NCBI GenBank assembly: GCA_017473085.1
Contig: JAFUNF010000017.1
Span: forward strand, 1 to 46,596
DNA length: 46,596 bases
Direction: 5' to 3'
From: Clostridia bacterium
GTDB lineage: Bacteria; Bacillota; Clostridia; Oscillospirales; CAG-272
Position 1 is the stretch's first letter. Each line of letters starts with the position of its first letter. The translations under genes and the position numbers were made by a program. Shown here in pieces: positions 1-8,665 of the stretch. The notes below the pieces were generated by a model. It was not told the DNA's origin. It did no database searches and saw nothing but the letters and a program-made list of their open reading frames with translations.

Positions 1-867
1 TACTGGACTCATTCCTTTTAATTTCATTGAAATTCTTTCATTGTTGTAGTAATGTATGTATTCTTCTAACTTTTCAATGAATCCCCGAGGGGATTCAAAT
101 TTTTCGCCGTAATACATTTCAACCTTTAATCTACCAAAGAAATTTTCCATTATGCCATTGTCCATACAGTTTCCTTTTCTGGACATACTTTGCGTAATGT
201 TATGTTCGGCAAGTAATCGTTGATATTCTGCGTGTTGGTATTGCCAGCCTTGGTCAGAGTGAAACAGTGGTCGAGCATCAGCAGGAAGCTTATCAAATAA
301 ACCTTTTAACATATCTCTAATCTGCTGCAAGTTAGGACTTGTAGAAATAGAGTATGATACAATTTCACGATTAAACATATCCAGTACAGGAGAAAGGTAC
401 ACCTTTTCATCGCCTACCTTAAATTCTGTAACATCTGTTGTTAATTTTTCAAAAGGCTTGTCTGCATAAAAATCTCTATGTAACAGATTATCTGCAACCT
501 TGCCAACCTCTCCTTTGTACGAATGATATTTCCCATTTTTGCTCTGCTTACCACGTAAATTAAGTGTTTTCATCAGTTTTAGCACTGTTTTATGGTTAAT
601 TGTGTAACCTTTTGCTTTCAAAATAGCACAAATTCTTCGGTAACCGTATCTTCCCTTGTTGCTGTTGTAGATTTCCAATATATCTTGTTTTTCGCTTTCA
701 TATTTGTCTTTATCTTTCTGTTTCAGATAGTAATAGTATGTGCTTCTTGCTATACCGGAAAGCTCTAACAAATCTTTAAGCGGATACCTTTGCCTTAGTT
801 CAGCAATTATGAACGCTTTTTGCCGTTCTTTTGCTCTTCCGCAAGAACTAAGGCACTCAGTTTTTTT
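1..867 (-). CDS. IS3-family transposase orfB (partial, C-terminus off the window)
   Basis: Reading in the -1 frame from the slippery A7 at 861-867 gives a continuous integrase-core protein to base 1. It opens with IAELRQRYPLKDLLELSGIA, followed by STYYYYLKQ and GRYGYRRICAILKAKGY (HTH_21). The rve catalytic core has the three acidic residues in TTDVTEF, FHSDQGWQYQ and NGIMENFFGRLK, i.e. the D, D and E of the DDE triad. It would be made as an OrfAB fusion by -1 frameshifting. Because orfA is itself frameshifted near its start, this copy may be inactive unless translation starts inside orfA. Confidence 0.85.
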
Positions 868-1206
868 AAGTATTCTATTTTCATTCTGAGTCTTTGGTTC
901 TCGGCAATTAAATCTTCTTCAACCTTTTTATCAAGCTTGGGTGGTCTGCCTTTCCTTGTTTCGCTCGCTTTACAAGCTCTGCCTCGTCTTTCTTTCATTA
1001 GACCTTCGGCTCCTTCTTCTAAATATATGCGTTCCCACCTTTGTATCTGTTTCGTGTAATTGTGTTCTTGACCACGTGTAATATCCCAATCCCAATACTT
1101 TCTCAAGGTTTCGGAATAACTCAAGTAGTGTTCTCGCATGTCCATTATAACAGATATTTTGAATTCTGCCGAGTAGTTTTTGAAAATTTGTCCCTTTTTT
1201 TGCCAT
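807..1206 (-). pseudogene. IS3-family transposase orfA, frameshifted near its start
   Basis: OrfA is the DNA-binding subunit of IS3-type transposases. The frame ending at 807 reads KKGQIFKNYSAEFKISVI, the usual IS150 opening, and ends in a coiled stretch. The only start with a good SD (GGAGG, about 1216-1222) is the ATG at 1204-1206. From there the sequence reads MAKKGTNFQK and continues in the wrong frame. Removing one base from the run at 1192-1201 (A7 then GGG) would restore MAKKGQIFKNYSAEFK. The copy therefore carries a one-base insertion just after its start, or depends on slippage at that run. The alternative start at 1256 gives a hydrophobic extension and has no good ribosome site. Confidence 0.7.
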
Positions 1207-1265
1207 AAAAAAATATGCACCTCCAAAAGCAATATCATTAAGTTAAGAAAAAGCAAAAACTAAAG

Positions 1266-1307
1266 AATACTCCTAAACGAGCAAAAAAGCAAGTTTAGGA
1301 GTATTTT
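1266..1307 (+). terminator. Terminator-like hairpin inside the left IS end
   Basis: A perfect 13-bp stem, AATACTCCTAAAC (1266-1278) with GTTTAGGAGTATT (1293-1305), has a 14-nt loop and is followed by TT on the plus strand. It sits 15 bp inside the inverted repeat and past the transposase stop codon at 1377. Confidence 0.6.
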
Positions 1308-1376
1308 AATGAGAAAAAGGTATGACGAAAAAGACAGGTGGCAAATCTGTCAAAAAATATTGCAAAAAAGATAAAA

Positions 1377-2695
1377 TTATGATACTCTATACAAGAAGCT
1401 TGAAGCCCTTTTCGCAGAGGGAGCACCTCTTGGGTTGCTAATTTCTAAGCGAACAGGCAGTATATGAGAAGAGATAAGAGCTTCAACATCTAACGGAGAT
1501 ATATTCTTCAAGAGAAAATTGCGACAAATATGTACAGAAGAAGAAAAGTTAACCTTGTAGTTGTGCTTTCGTTTCTTTTGCTTGATGATTATGGTCGAGA
1601 TAATCAATTCAGTAAAGTTGTACATAATTAACTTAGCAAAGATTTCTTGAATAATATACTCCGTTTTCTTTGAATGGAAATGAAGTAAGCCTAATGTATA
1701 TTTTAAGCTTCTAAAAGAGGTTTCAATGCCCCAACGCAAAGAGTAAAGCTGTTTCAAATCCGAGGGAGAAAATTTCTCAGATTTTAAATTAGTAAGAAGC
1801 AATTCGTATGTATCATTAATTTTAACACGAACAAAGCGGCAATTAATTACATACGGCTTAACAGGAATACTTTTTTACAACAAAGAGGAAGAAAATCAAA
1901 ATTAGAGCACTTAGGAAGGATTTTTAAATTAGGAGTGTTTTTAACCTCGTTTGTTTGCTTTCTTGTCAATGAAATATCGGTAGATATATCAAATTCACCA
2001 TTGATTGGCAAATCCATGCCTAAAGCAATTCCACCGTGGGAAAAATCCTTAATTCTAAACAAGAAATATTGACCTTTTTCTTGGATGTGAGCAATGTTGT
2101 TGTAGGATTCATAGCCTCTATCTCCAATGTATATTGTTGGATAAGGCGAACCGTCTCTATCAACCATAGAGCAAAAAGCTTTGTATTCGTTAACACCATG
2201 AGAGTTTTGAATAATAGCATCTACATAAGTATTAGAAAGTAAATCATACAAAGCATTCAAATGTAGCAAATTGTATGGTTTTTGTCCATTAGTTCCAGCA
2301 TAATATGAGCCTTGTTCATCTATGTTTGTTGGTGTATGTAAATCAGAGCCGTCAGCGGCTAACAAACGATATCCCTTGAATAGCTTTTGTTCATTGCATA
2401 GTGAATTGAATTTGTTGAATAAAACTTCAAAAGCATTACAAGTAATCTTGTTTCTTTGCTGAACAAAAGCAGAAACTGTTGGCAAATTTACTTTTAAGCC
2501 AAAGTGCTCCATTAGCTCATTAGGCAAGGATTTTCCTGCCATAGAAAGTATTGTGTAAACCATTTGCTTGAAGGGGAGTTTTCTGTTTCTTGAAAAATCC
2601 TTGCCTAAATTCTTTGCATAAAGCTCAGGCTGTGTTGATATCTCGTTAATTACTTTTCTTAATGTGCGTTTAATGTTTTTTGGTGTTAATTTCAT
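1377..2695 (-). pseudogene. IS4-family DDE transposase, split by a one-base frameshift
   Basis: The 5' part (2695 to about 1877) holds the first two catalytic aspartates, in LLAADGSDLHTP and YIGDRGYES. The 3' part (about 1870 to 1377) holds the IS4 signature Y-x2-R-x3-E-x6-K in YSLRWGIETSFRSLKY. Both belong to one protein: the second frame continues upstream of its first ATG as PVKPYVINCRFVRVKINDTYE, the expected bridge. The frames meet at an A6 run (1871-1876), where one base is missing. Start chosen at 2695 because AAGGAG lies 6 nt upstream; the ATG at 2728 lacks a site. IS4-family transposases are normally one open frame, so this copy is probably dead, although slippage at the A-run cannot be excluded. 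Confidence 0.85.
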
Positions 2696-2741
2696 ACATT
2701 TCTCCTTGTAATCAAAAACAAATTTCATCTCTAATTACAAG

Positions 2742-2783
2742 GGTCGCCCCTATCAACTTCGTTTCTCGTTGATAGGGGCGACC
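2742..2783 (-). promoter_or_regulatory. Long perfect hairpin in the transposase leader
   Basis: GGTCGCCCCTATCAAC (2742-2757) and its exact complement (2768-2783) form a 16-bp GC-rich stem with a 10-nt loop, about 47 nt before the transposase start. Such leader hairpins in insertion sequences commonly block translation of transcripts entering from outside; that role is inferred here. The same left arm appears at the right window edge (after 46567), so it is part of the element. Confidence 0.7.
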
Positions 2784-2842
2784 GCACATTTTATCTCATT
2801 TGTCAAGTCTTTTTTTTAAATTTCTTTGCTTTTTTGCAAAAA

Positions 2843-2877
2843 AACAAACCGGGCTCATTTCTAAACTCGGTTCGTTT
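2843..2877 (-). terminator. Terminator hairpin inside the IS end, also serving the large operon
   Basis: Read on the minus strand, an 11-bp stem (AACGAACCGAG pairing with CCCGGTTTGTT, one mismatch plus wobbles) is followed by a T-run. It lies just inside the inverted repeat and 50 nt past the stop codon of the last gene of the large operon. It probably ends that operon's transcript and protects the transposase from read-through. Confidence 0.65.
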
Positions 2878-2927
2878 CTTAACTTAATGATATTGGGTAA
2901 GCACCTGTTTCTTTTTTATAACGTATG

Positions 2928-4454
2928 CTATGCGAGCAAACCCGAATACTCAAGGACGGTCGTTGTAATTATAAATGCAACGCCGACCAAGGTTAATATA
3001 CCAAAAACGATTTTTCCACGTCTTCCACTTGTAATAAAGCCATAAACAAAGGCAGCTGGATAGAAAAATATAAACAAAAGAATGAAAATTCCCCAGTTGA
3101 AGGTTCGAGTAGAAGGAGCATTCACTTGCCTTCTTCTTGGCTCGGAATAAGTCTCCACAGGGCTTCCGTTAGAACAACGAACACTAATAATATCGTTTCT
3201 GCCTTCCTTCTTTATAAGCACCCTGTTCATTTCCAATCCCGTAATTTCACTTTCCTCAACCCTCGGTCTATCTACGTGCTGCATGCTATAAACGTTTGCA
3301 GTAGATGAGCCTGGTAAAATTTGATCAAAGGTTGCATATGAATCGCCACTTGTTATGGTATTGTTTATTTCTACCTTTTGATATTTGCCAAAATATTTAG
3401 AAAACTTCTCGCTCGAGCTAGCCGAATCGTGTTGCGTAACGAACACTGTATTGGCTTTTCCCAACAACGTATCAAACAGACTTTCCGTACCTATGGTATC
3501 AGAATATGTATCATAAGAGGTATACACAAACTTACATCTGTTTGAGAAATTTCTAAGTAGCCTTCCAAGGGCTTCAGAGGCATCAACGGGGATTGAATCA
3601 AGAATAAAAACAAAGCGCCTGCCACCTGACATCGCATCCCTAATTTCCTGAACCAAAACGTTAAGCAACAAATCATTGGAGCTTGAAACAACGTCAATTG
3701 CTATCACGTCATTCTTATTAATTGCTCTGCGTATACTTATAGCACTGTCGCTATTCATCGCTTCTCTATTCGCTAAAATGCAACCAGCTTGGGAATTTAA
3801 CACTCTAAAATACTGCTCTACATTTCCTCGCTCAACCAGTCCCATAGAAATTTGGTCATTAATTTCCTTGGCTACAGCTTGTGATATGTCACCATTTCGA
3901 GCGTGCTCACCAACTCTACGCCACATATCGTCATGAGGACATCTGATATATGAGCTTGCACAAGGAGTATTGGATCTTGCTAGCAGGTAATCGGTCAAGC
4001 CCTTAATATATACTCCACCATTGTGTTGGATTTTACAAGAATCATTAGCTGAGCTTAAAACAAGCTGTGCTATTTGATGCTTGTCCAAATCTAAAAAAGG
4101 GTCATAATTCTTGTTTGTTCCATTCACAATGTGTAATCCACTTTCGGAAGAAAAGGCATCCTCTAACATATGCTCTAGCTGTTCATTCCCACAATGCAAG
4201 ACAATTACCGGATTGCCAAGCTTATAGGCGTTATATGCAGCTGCACAAGACACTCTGTCCCTAATATACTTATTGTTACCCGATGCAATAATATTTTCAA
4301 TTCGTTCCTTACTTACGTAAGTCTCAACTGGGGCATCATGATACTCTACAACGTGCTTGCCTTCCTCGTTTTGTCGATTGATGTTTCTTATTTGACGGCG
4401 AATCCGTGAACGCTCAATAATTCTACGAATAAAGCCAAAAATTAGTCCTAACAT
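2928..4454 (-). CDS. VirD4/TraG-like protein lacking Walker A, with two C-terminal membrane segments
   Basis: Last gene of the large operon, 508 aa, 7 nt after the VirD4-like ATPase gene. The order of blocks follows coupling-protein ATPases: YDPFLDL, a Walker-B-like FVFILDSIP, SYDTYSDTIG..LFDTLLGKANTVFVTQHD, KYFGKYQKVE, and PRVEESEITGLEMNRVLI. Where a P-loop is expected it reads IVLHCGNEQ, with no GKT/S. Two hydrophobic segments close the protein (about 455-475 and 482-502). The N-terminus is a short hydrophobic and basic stretch. I infer a catalytically dead, membrane-bound partner of the ATPase encoded just upstream. The family assignment rests on motif order only. Confidence 0.6.
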   Translation of the reverse strand: MLGLIFGFIRRIIERSRIRRQIRNINRQNEEGKHVVEYHDAPVETYVSKERIENIIASGNNKYIRDRVSCAAAYNAYKLGNPVIVLHCGNEQLEHMLEDAFSSESGLHIVNGTNKNYDPFLDLDKHQIAQLVLSSANDSCKIQHNGGVYIKGLTDYLLARSNTPCASSYIRCPHDDMWRRVGEHARNGDISQAVAKEINDQISMGLVERGNVEQYFRVLNSQAGCILANREAMNSDSAISIRRAINKNDVIAIDVVSSSNDLLLNVLVQEIRDAMSGGRRFVFILDSIPVDASEALGRLLRNFSNRCKFVYTSYDTYSDTIGTESLFDTLLGKANTVFVTQHDSASSSEKFSKYFGKYQKVEINNTITSGDSYATFDQILPGSSTANVYSMQHVDRPRVEESEITGLEMNRVLIKKEGRNDIISVRCSNGSPVETYSEPRRRQVNAPSTRTFNWGIFILLFIFFYPAAFVYGFITSGRRGKIVFGILTLVGVAFIITTTVLEYSGLLA

Positions 4455-4461
4455 ATATTAC

Positions 4462-5787
4462 CTACCTAAAAAGCTCAAATCTGAATTTAAATGGCTCGTG
4501 ATCTGTCAAGCCCACGACAGCCTCGCCCTTTTTTAAAGTGCCAAGGTCCCAGTCCTCAACAACGTTTCCGATTCTTTTGTCTTTGTGCTCATAATCGTAT
4601 TGCTCAATTATATAATTCTTGCCATACTTGCCTACCGTAAATTGTCTGGTTGCCTCATCATTTGCTCTAAATGAAAACACAGAAGAAAATCCTGCAATTA
4701 TATTTTTACCTCTCGCTTCTCCGTAGCTTTCTGTGATTTGATCAATGCTCTGTAATCCAGCAAACACCTTGAGCCCGAGTGAACGACCGAAATTAACCGC
4801 ATTTTCTATATGGAGAAGATCTGGCAGAAGCTTAAATTCGTCACAAAACAAATATACGTTTCCTCTTTCGCCCTCTTTTCTGCTCATAGCTTCCTTGAGA
4901 GCCAAGTCAATTAATAGCTTGTAAATTGGTGTCAGCATTGAGCCACGAGTCAAATCATATTCAATAAATAAGGCTTTAGCACCCTTGTTTCTTACAAAGC
5001 TACGAATGGAAAAATCGCCATTTTCAGCAAAGGAGCTAACGAAAATCTTTCTAATTACCGATTGTAGCTCTGCAAAAACTCCCAGTCCTTGATCGTTATT
5101 ACCATCTCCAACGTAGCTCATAACAGCAACCTGATCGGATTGATTTTCCAATAATTCTCTTAATTCCTTTACACTGAGAGTATTAAGATATGTTTTTAAA
5201 AAAGCGTTATTCAGATACAGCTCTTGAAGCTCTTGACCATTTCCATTTCCCGTTTTCCTAAATATACACGTTAAAATAGCAGAAAGCATATCTCTTGCGG
5301 CATTGGGGAAAAAGGGGTTACTTGTGTTCTTATTGATAGCCTCGCTGAATAAGCCCCAACAAATTTCAGAAATATTATCATTGAGTGTATAAGGGTCTGT
5401 GCCATCAACTAATATTTCCTCAAATACGTTCCAAGCTACTGAAAGATCCCTATATTTTTCAGCCGTTGACAATACACAGTCTCTTCCTTTGTCGAAAAAT
5501 CTCTCGTAATAATCGCCCTTAGTATCAAAGATAATCATTACGTCATTGTCGTCCATTTGATCCTTTAACTGGCTTACAATATGGAAGAAGGTGTTTGTTT
5601 TTCCACAACCAGTTCCACCAATAAGCATCAAATGTCTGCTTAAAATTTCCGAATTCATTTTAAAATCGGTATAACGGTCATTTGACTCTCCATACAAATG
5701 AATAGTCGGCTCCCCATATCCCGAATCGTCAATTCTCGGTGGCATATTTTCTTCCAGTAAGCTTCCGTTCAGCTTTTCCTTTTGCAT
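4462..5787 (-). CDS. VirD4/TraG/FtsK-like P-loop ATPase
   Basis: 441 aa. Walker A is GGTGCGKT at residues 57-64. Walker B is VYLFCDEF, with D316-E317. Then come the VirD4-type motif FAGLQSIDQITESYG and a TraG-like ending. Bona fide type IV coupling proteins are longer and carry N-terminal membrane helices; this one has none, so it may depend on the next protein for anchoring. It would use ATP to move DNA or protein through a ring. No relaxase, VirB4 or other conjugation gene is in the window, so a DNA-transfer role is unlikely. It starts 8 nt after the preceding gene. Confidence 0.75.
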   Translation of the reverse strand: MQKEKLNGSLLEENMPPRIDDSGYGEPTIHLYGESNDRYTDFKMNSEILSRHLMLIGGTGCGKTNTFFHIVSQLKDQMDDNDVMIIFDTKGDYYERFFDKGRDCVLSTAEKYRDLSVAWNVFEEILVDGTDPYTLNDNISEICWGLFSEAINKNTSNPFFPNAARDMLSAILTCIFRKTGNGNGQELQELYLNNAFLKTYLNTLSVKELRELLENQSDQVAVMSYVGDGNNDQGLGVFAELQSVIRKIFVSSFAENGDFSIRSFVRNKGAKALFIEYDLTRGSMLTPIYKLLIDLALKEAMSRKEGERGNVYLFCDEFKLLPDLLHIENAVNFGRSLGLKVFAGLQSIDQITESYGEARGKNIIAGFSSVFSFRANDEATRQFTVGKYGKNYIIEQYDYEHKDKRIGNVVEDWDLGTLKKGEAVVGLTDHEPFKFRFELFR

Positions 5788-5795
5788 CTCTTTGT

Positions 5796-6122
5796 CTATC
5801 TCCTCTTCTTCAAGCTGTAAGACTGAATTTCACATTCTCGTATTTGATGTAATGCAATAATCAAATCTGCATTTTTTTTCTTTTCCTCTTGTTTCTCATC
5901 CTTTTTCAAAGGGTTACTGTCATTGGTTTTGGATGAGGAGGGGGTGTAGTAATCTTGCAATAGAGTAATAATATCTATTAGCAGTCCCTCGTCGCACTTG
6001 CGTTGAGTGATTTGCAAGCGTAATGAAGAAACTAAAGGACCCATCTCAAAGGGTATGATCTCCTTGCTTTGGTCCAAAAGCTCTAATATACGATTGGCAA
6101 CGTGGTTGCTTATATCAATCAT
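5796..6122 (-). CDS. Small charged protein of unknown function
   Basis: 108 aa with no family I recognise. It has a helical N-terminal half (MIDISNHVANRILELLDQ) and a lysine/glutamate-rich linker (about 68-85). Its ATG overlaps the stop of the metallopeptidase gene by four bases (ATGA), so the two are translationally coupled. It precedes the VirD4-like ATPase gene by 8 nt. A small adaptor for either neighbour is possible, but nothing in the sequence proves it. Confidence 0.6.
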   Translation of the reverse strand: MIDISNHVANRILELLDQSKEIIPFEMGPLVSSLRLQITQRKCDEGLLIDIITLLQDYYTPSSSKTNDSNPLKKDEKQEEKKKNADLIIALHQIRECEIQSYSLKKRR

Positions 6123-7336
6123 CTCTTTTGACCCTTAGTTACATTTTCAACCTGTGATACGTCTTGACCCTCTCCCTCAGGCTTTTCATCCACCTTTTGA
6201 ACAACTGGATCTGTTTTTTGCATCACCTTCTCAAAGAAGGATTTGTCCGGCTGTGAATCTATCGTAGCAGAACGTTTTTTTTCTATTTCTTCGAAAAAGC
6301 TCCTGTCCTCGCTTGTATCAATTCCCTTCGATTTGTTTAAAACATTTTCAAAGAAATCTTTATCTCCTTCTTTTTTGTCATTAACCTCTCCGTTATCTCC
6401 CCATTTATATCTAGCGAAGGAATAACGATAGTGATCAGACTCATTTACCTTCTTAGTCTTAAACGTTTCCGTCTCATAAAAATTTGAATACGCTCTATTA
6501 CTACCAAAAATTGCTTTCATTTGTTCTTCAGTTGCTTTACCGCGAGAATCATATTGAAAAACTTCTTTGGCGGTTTCATAGTCTTTTTGGCGAGCGTACT
6601 CTAATACCTTTTGGCGATCTTCTTCTTTTACCTTTTTGTCAGAGATATAAGACAGTTCCTCTTTAGCCATTTCCTCACGCGAATGCATTCCCAAGCATCT
6701 CATCATCTGCTTATTATTGTTTATCTCGCGTGCCTTGGTCGTCTTGAGATAGGCATTAAGATATTTATCTTCTTGACCTTCAATTTTCAACTTTTCAACT
6801 GCAGTATATCCGGCAGCTCGTGCATCTGCTTCGCAAGCCTGAGCACGATACATTTGATAATCAGTTTGAGGATCAAATCTATATGTTCTACCTGTTCTAT
6901 CATTTTTAATCAGATCGCCTTTAGAACTAAAATAATGCTGATCGTTTAATCGTTGCTCTAAGGTTACAAAATCCGAATTCTTTATATCAAGATTTGAAGC
7001 ATGTTCATATTGCGACGCATGTTCCAATTCATGATTAATTGTGTTGAAAACTTTATATGGTGTGTAATAATCTTCGGTATCAGTCAAAACATCATCATTC
7101 AACTCAATAGTATGACCAACACATTTGTTTCCAATGATATTTTGTGAACATGAACCACGCAAGGAAGGAGACCCAGAAAAGAATTCAACCTTTACATTTT
7201 TCAAGCCTTTCTCTTTGCGAATTTCTTCTATAGAAAATCTAATGAGCTCTTCCCTCTTGTCCTCGTCCAAGTACCTAAATTTTTCCCATGCAAAATATGT
7301 TTTATAATTTTCTGAATTTAATGAAAAGTTGCTCAC
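6119..7336 (-). CDS. Predicted zinc metallopeptidase with C-terminal repeated FFE motifs
   Basis: 405 aa, GTG start at 7336 with GGAGG 7 nt upstream, inside the end of the preceding gene. The zinc-binding motif HELEH (H102-E103-H106) is followed by QACEADARAAGY, whose E169 is a likely third ligand as in gluzincin-type peptidases. There is no signal peptide. The tail (about 320-405) is highly charged and carries three spaced copies of a short motif: DKDFFENVLNK (FFE 328-330), DRSFFEEIEKK (347-349) and DKSFFEKVMQK (367-369), 19-20 residues apart. These may be docking sites. The substrate is unknown; another protein of the operon is an obvious guess. Confidence 0.65.
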   Translation of the reverse strand: MSNFSLNSENYKTYFAWEKFRYLDEDKREELIRFSIEEIRKEKGLKNVKVEFFSGSPSLRGSCSQNIIGNKCVGHTIELNDDVLTDTEDYYTPYKVFNTINHELEHASQYEHASNLDIKNSDFVTLEQRLNDQHYFSSKGDLIKNDRTGRTYRFDPQTDYQMYRAQACEADARAAGYTAVEKLKIEGQEDKYLNAYLKTTKAREINNNKQMMRCLGMHSREEMAKEELSYISDKKVKEEDRQKVLEYARQKDYETAKEVFQYDSRGKATEEQMKAIFGSNRAYSNFYETETFKTKKVNESDHYRYSFARYKWGDNGEVNDKKEGDKDFFENVLNKSKGIDTSEDRSFFEEIEKKRSATIDSQPDKSFFEKVMQKTDPVVQKVDEKPEGEGQDVSQVENVTKGQKR

Positions 7337-7339
7337 AAA

Positions 7340-7639
7340 TTATTCCTCCACATTTGGATTGTAAATATTAGGAGCTTCATTAGGCATAGATTCTATGTTA
7401 TGCAAAATAACAAGTGCCTGAATATAGGAAACCTCCATGGACGACTGCAAGATTTCGGTTGAATATTTGCGAAATTGAATATTAGTCATTTTTCCTGTTC
7501 TTATATATTCAACGCAAGCATTAAAATACTTATCCTCAAACCCATAAATTAATGGTGCATATATTGCAACTTCAGCATTAGTCATATCAGAATAAAGCAT
7601 AAAATCACAATTAAATGAAGTAAAATCTATTCTATTCAT
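7340..7639 (-). CDS. Small protein of unknown function
   Basis: 99 aa, strong SD (AGGAGGAG) before the ATG. No family recognised. It is acidic and rich in tyrosine and asparagine (FEDKYFNACVEYIRTGKM, IYNPNVEE), probably globular and cytosolic. It sits 8 nt after the transglutaminase-like gene and 3 nt before the metallopeptidase gene, whose ribosome site lies in its last codons. Tight coupling suggests a 1:1 partner of one of these enzymes. Confidence 0.6.
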   Translation of the reverse strand: MNRIDFTSFNCDFMLYSDMTNAEVAIYAPLIYGFEDKYFNACVEYIRTGKMTNIQFRKYSTEILQSSMEVSYIQALVILHNIESMPNEAPNIYNPNVEE

Positions 7640-7647
7640 AGCTCCTC

Positions 7648-8655
7648 CTACTGATTAATAAAATAAAATATCAACAAATTTAGATTTTCGTTTACGCCAT
7701 AATTCAATTGTGATGCGTAATTGCTTGCTGCCAGCTCGTCTCTCATCCACTCAAAAACCTCTTCATCCAAATTCTCTGTGCAAAGTGGCTTGGAAAATTT
7801 AGCAATTGCCATATAATTGTTTTTAAATGGAACTATATTAATTCTGGACAAGTCTGAATGATATTTAACCATTCCCTTGTTTCTTGCCCAAAAGGTTTTA
7901 GTGGCATCTGTGCAACAAGGATATTCATGGTCTGGAAAATGCTCAACGTGTGCTTGGCTATCGTCCAAAAACATATATTCTTGACCGGGTATGCCATATT
8001 GCCCTCTACCTGAATTCCACGTAAAATCGAAATGATAATACTGATCGTTAAAGGATATAATATTCCAAGCGTGTGCCTCACGGTATCTGCCGTTTAGCGC
8101 TTGACCACATGCAATTATTGAATTAAAGCCTACTTTATCTAGTATTAGCTTTGCCGCTTTAGCAAAGCCCTCACAGCGAGCCTCCCTTAATATTAAGGCT
8201 CCGTAGGCATCGCCGTATCTTCCAACCATAGAATTGTTTACACTTACACGTGAGCAAAGGTAACTATTTATTCTATGTATTTTATCAAATTTCCTAGGTA
8301 TAGCCTTTACTATTTCTGCAATACGGCTTATTTCGGCATCAAGCCTGCTCCACAGCGCTTCTAAGCTTTCATTACCGTACTTATTGGAAAAGGCAAACGT
8401 AATTTCATTTCCTATCCAAGATATGGCAACCTGTTGTTCAATGTAAAACAGCTCTGGGCAACCATAAATAATCGCCTCAATCACGGCATCAAAGCCACCC
8501 TGCATTTCTTTGCTTACGGCAGAATTAAACGTAACAGACGTTTTTAACGCCCCACGGGCGAGATTTTCCACGCTTGCATTGTACAAGCGCAGAAAATCTC
8601 CCGTAAGCCTTTGAGAGTAAAAATTAACTCTATTTGTTAAAGGAATATTAACCAT
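7648..8655 (-). CDS. Transglutaminase-like cysteine enzyme
   Basis: 335 aa. The C-terminal two thirds match a transglutaminase/papain-like fold. The catalytic triad is visible as C161 in LILREARCEGFAKAAKL, H195 in YREAHAWNII and D210 in YYHFDFTWN. The N-terminal ~120 residues resemble the helical lead domain seen in secreted bacterial transglutaminase-like proteins, but I see no signal peptide. Members of this fold cross-link, deamidate or cleave proteins; which applies here is unknown. It follows the InlB-Hint gene by 10 nt, and a Hint protein next to a cysteine enzyme suggests processing or attachment of that protein. Confidence 0.75.
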   Translation of the reverse strand: MVNIPLTNRVNFYSQRLTGDFLRLYNASVENLARGALKTSVTFNSAVSKEMQGGFDAVIEAIIYGCPELFYIEQQVAISWIGNEITFAFSNKYGNESLEALWSRLDAEISRIAEIVKAIPRKFDKIHRINSYLCSRVSVNNSMVGRYGDAYGALILREARCEGFAKAAKLILDKVGFNSIIACGQALNGRYREAHAWNIISFNDQYYHFDFTWNSGRGQYGIPGQEYMFLDDSQAHVEHFPDHEYPCCTDATKTFWARNKGMVKYHSDLSRINIVPFKNNYMAIAKFSKPLCTENLDEEVFEWMRDELAASNYASQLNYGVNENLNLLIFYFINQ

Positions 8656-8665
8656 AAAACCTCAC

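Larger units (their letters stand above)
1..1229 (-). mobile_element. IS3-family (IS150-like) insertion sequence, truncated by window edge
   Basis: Two overlapping minus-strand reading frames, orfA and orfB, show the IS3/IS150 layout: a helix-turn-helix plus leucine-zipper-like orfA, then a DDE integrase orfB in the -1 frame. The A7 run at 861-867 on the coding strand is a typical slippery site between them. The C-terminal end of orfB and its terminal repeat lie beyond position 1. The upstream terminal repeat is not recognisable, because the IS4-type element begins only 23 bp before the orfA start codon. The IS4-type element may have inserted into this upstream end. Confidence 0.8.
1230..2895 (-). 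mobile_element. IS4-type insertion sequence, complete, with perfect inverted ends
   Basis: The element is bounded by perfect 21-bp inverted repeats at 1230-1250 and 2875-2895; the core of each is CATTAAGTTAAGAAA. It holds one DDE transposase split by a frameshift. A terminator-like hairpin lies just inside each end: 1266-1305 on the left and about 2843-2877 on the right. No target duplication is evident; the flanks read ..CCAAAAG and GGTAAG.. . A second copy of its transposase-proximal end begins at 46456 in the opposite orientation. Confidence 0.85.

Noticed and set aside
4462-5787. Conjugative element or ICE
   Set aside because: Only VirD4-like ATPases are present. No relaxase, VirB4, integrase, oriT-like sequence or mating-pair proteins were found in the window.
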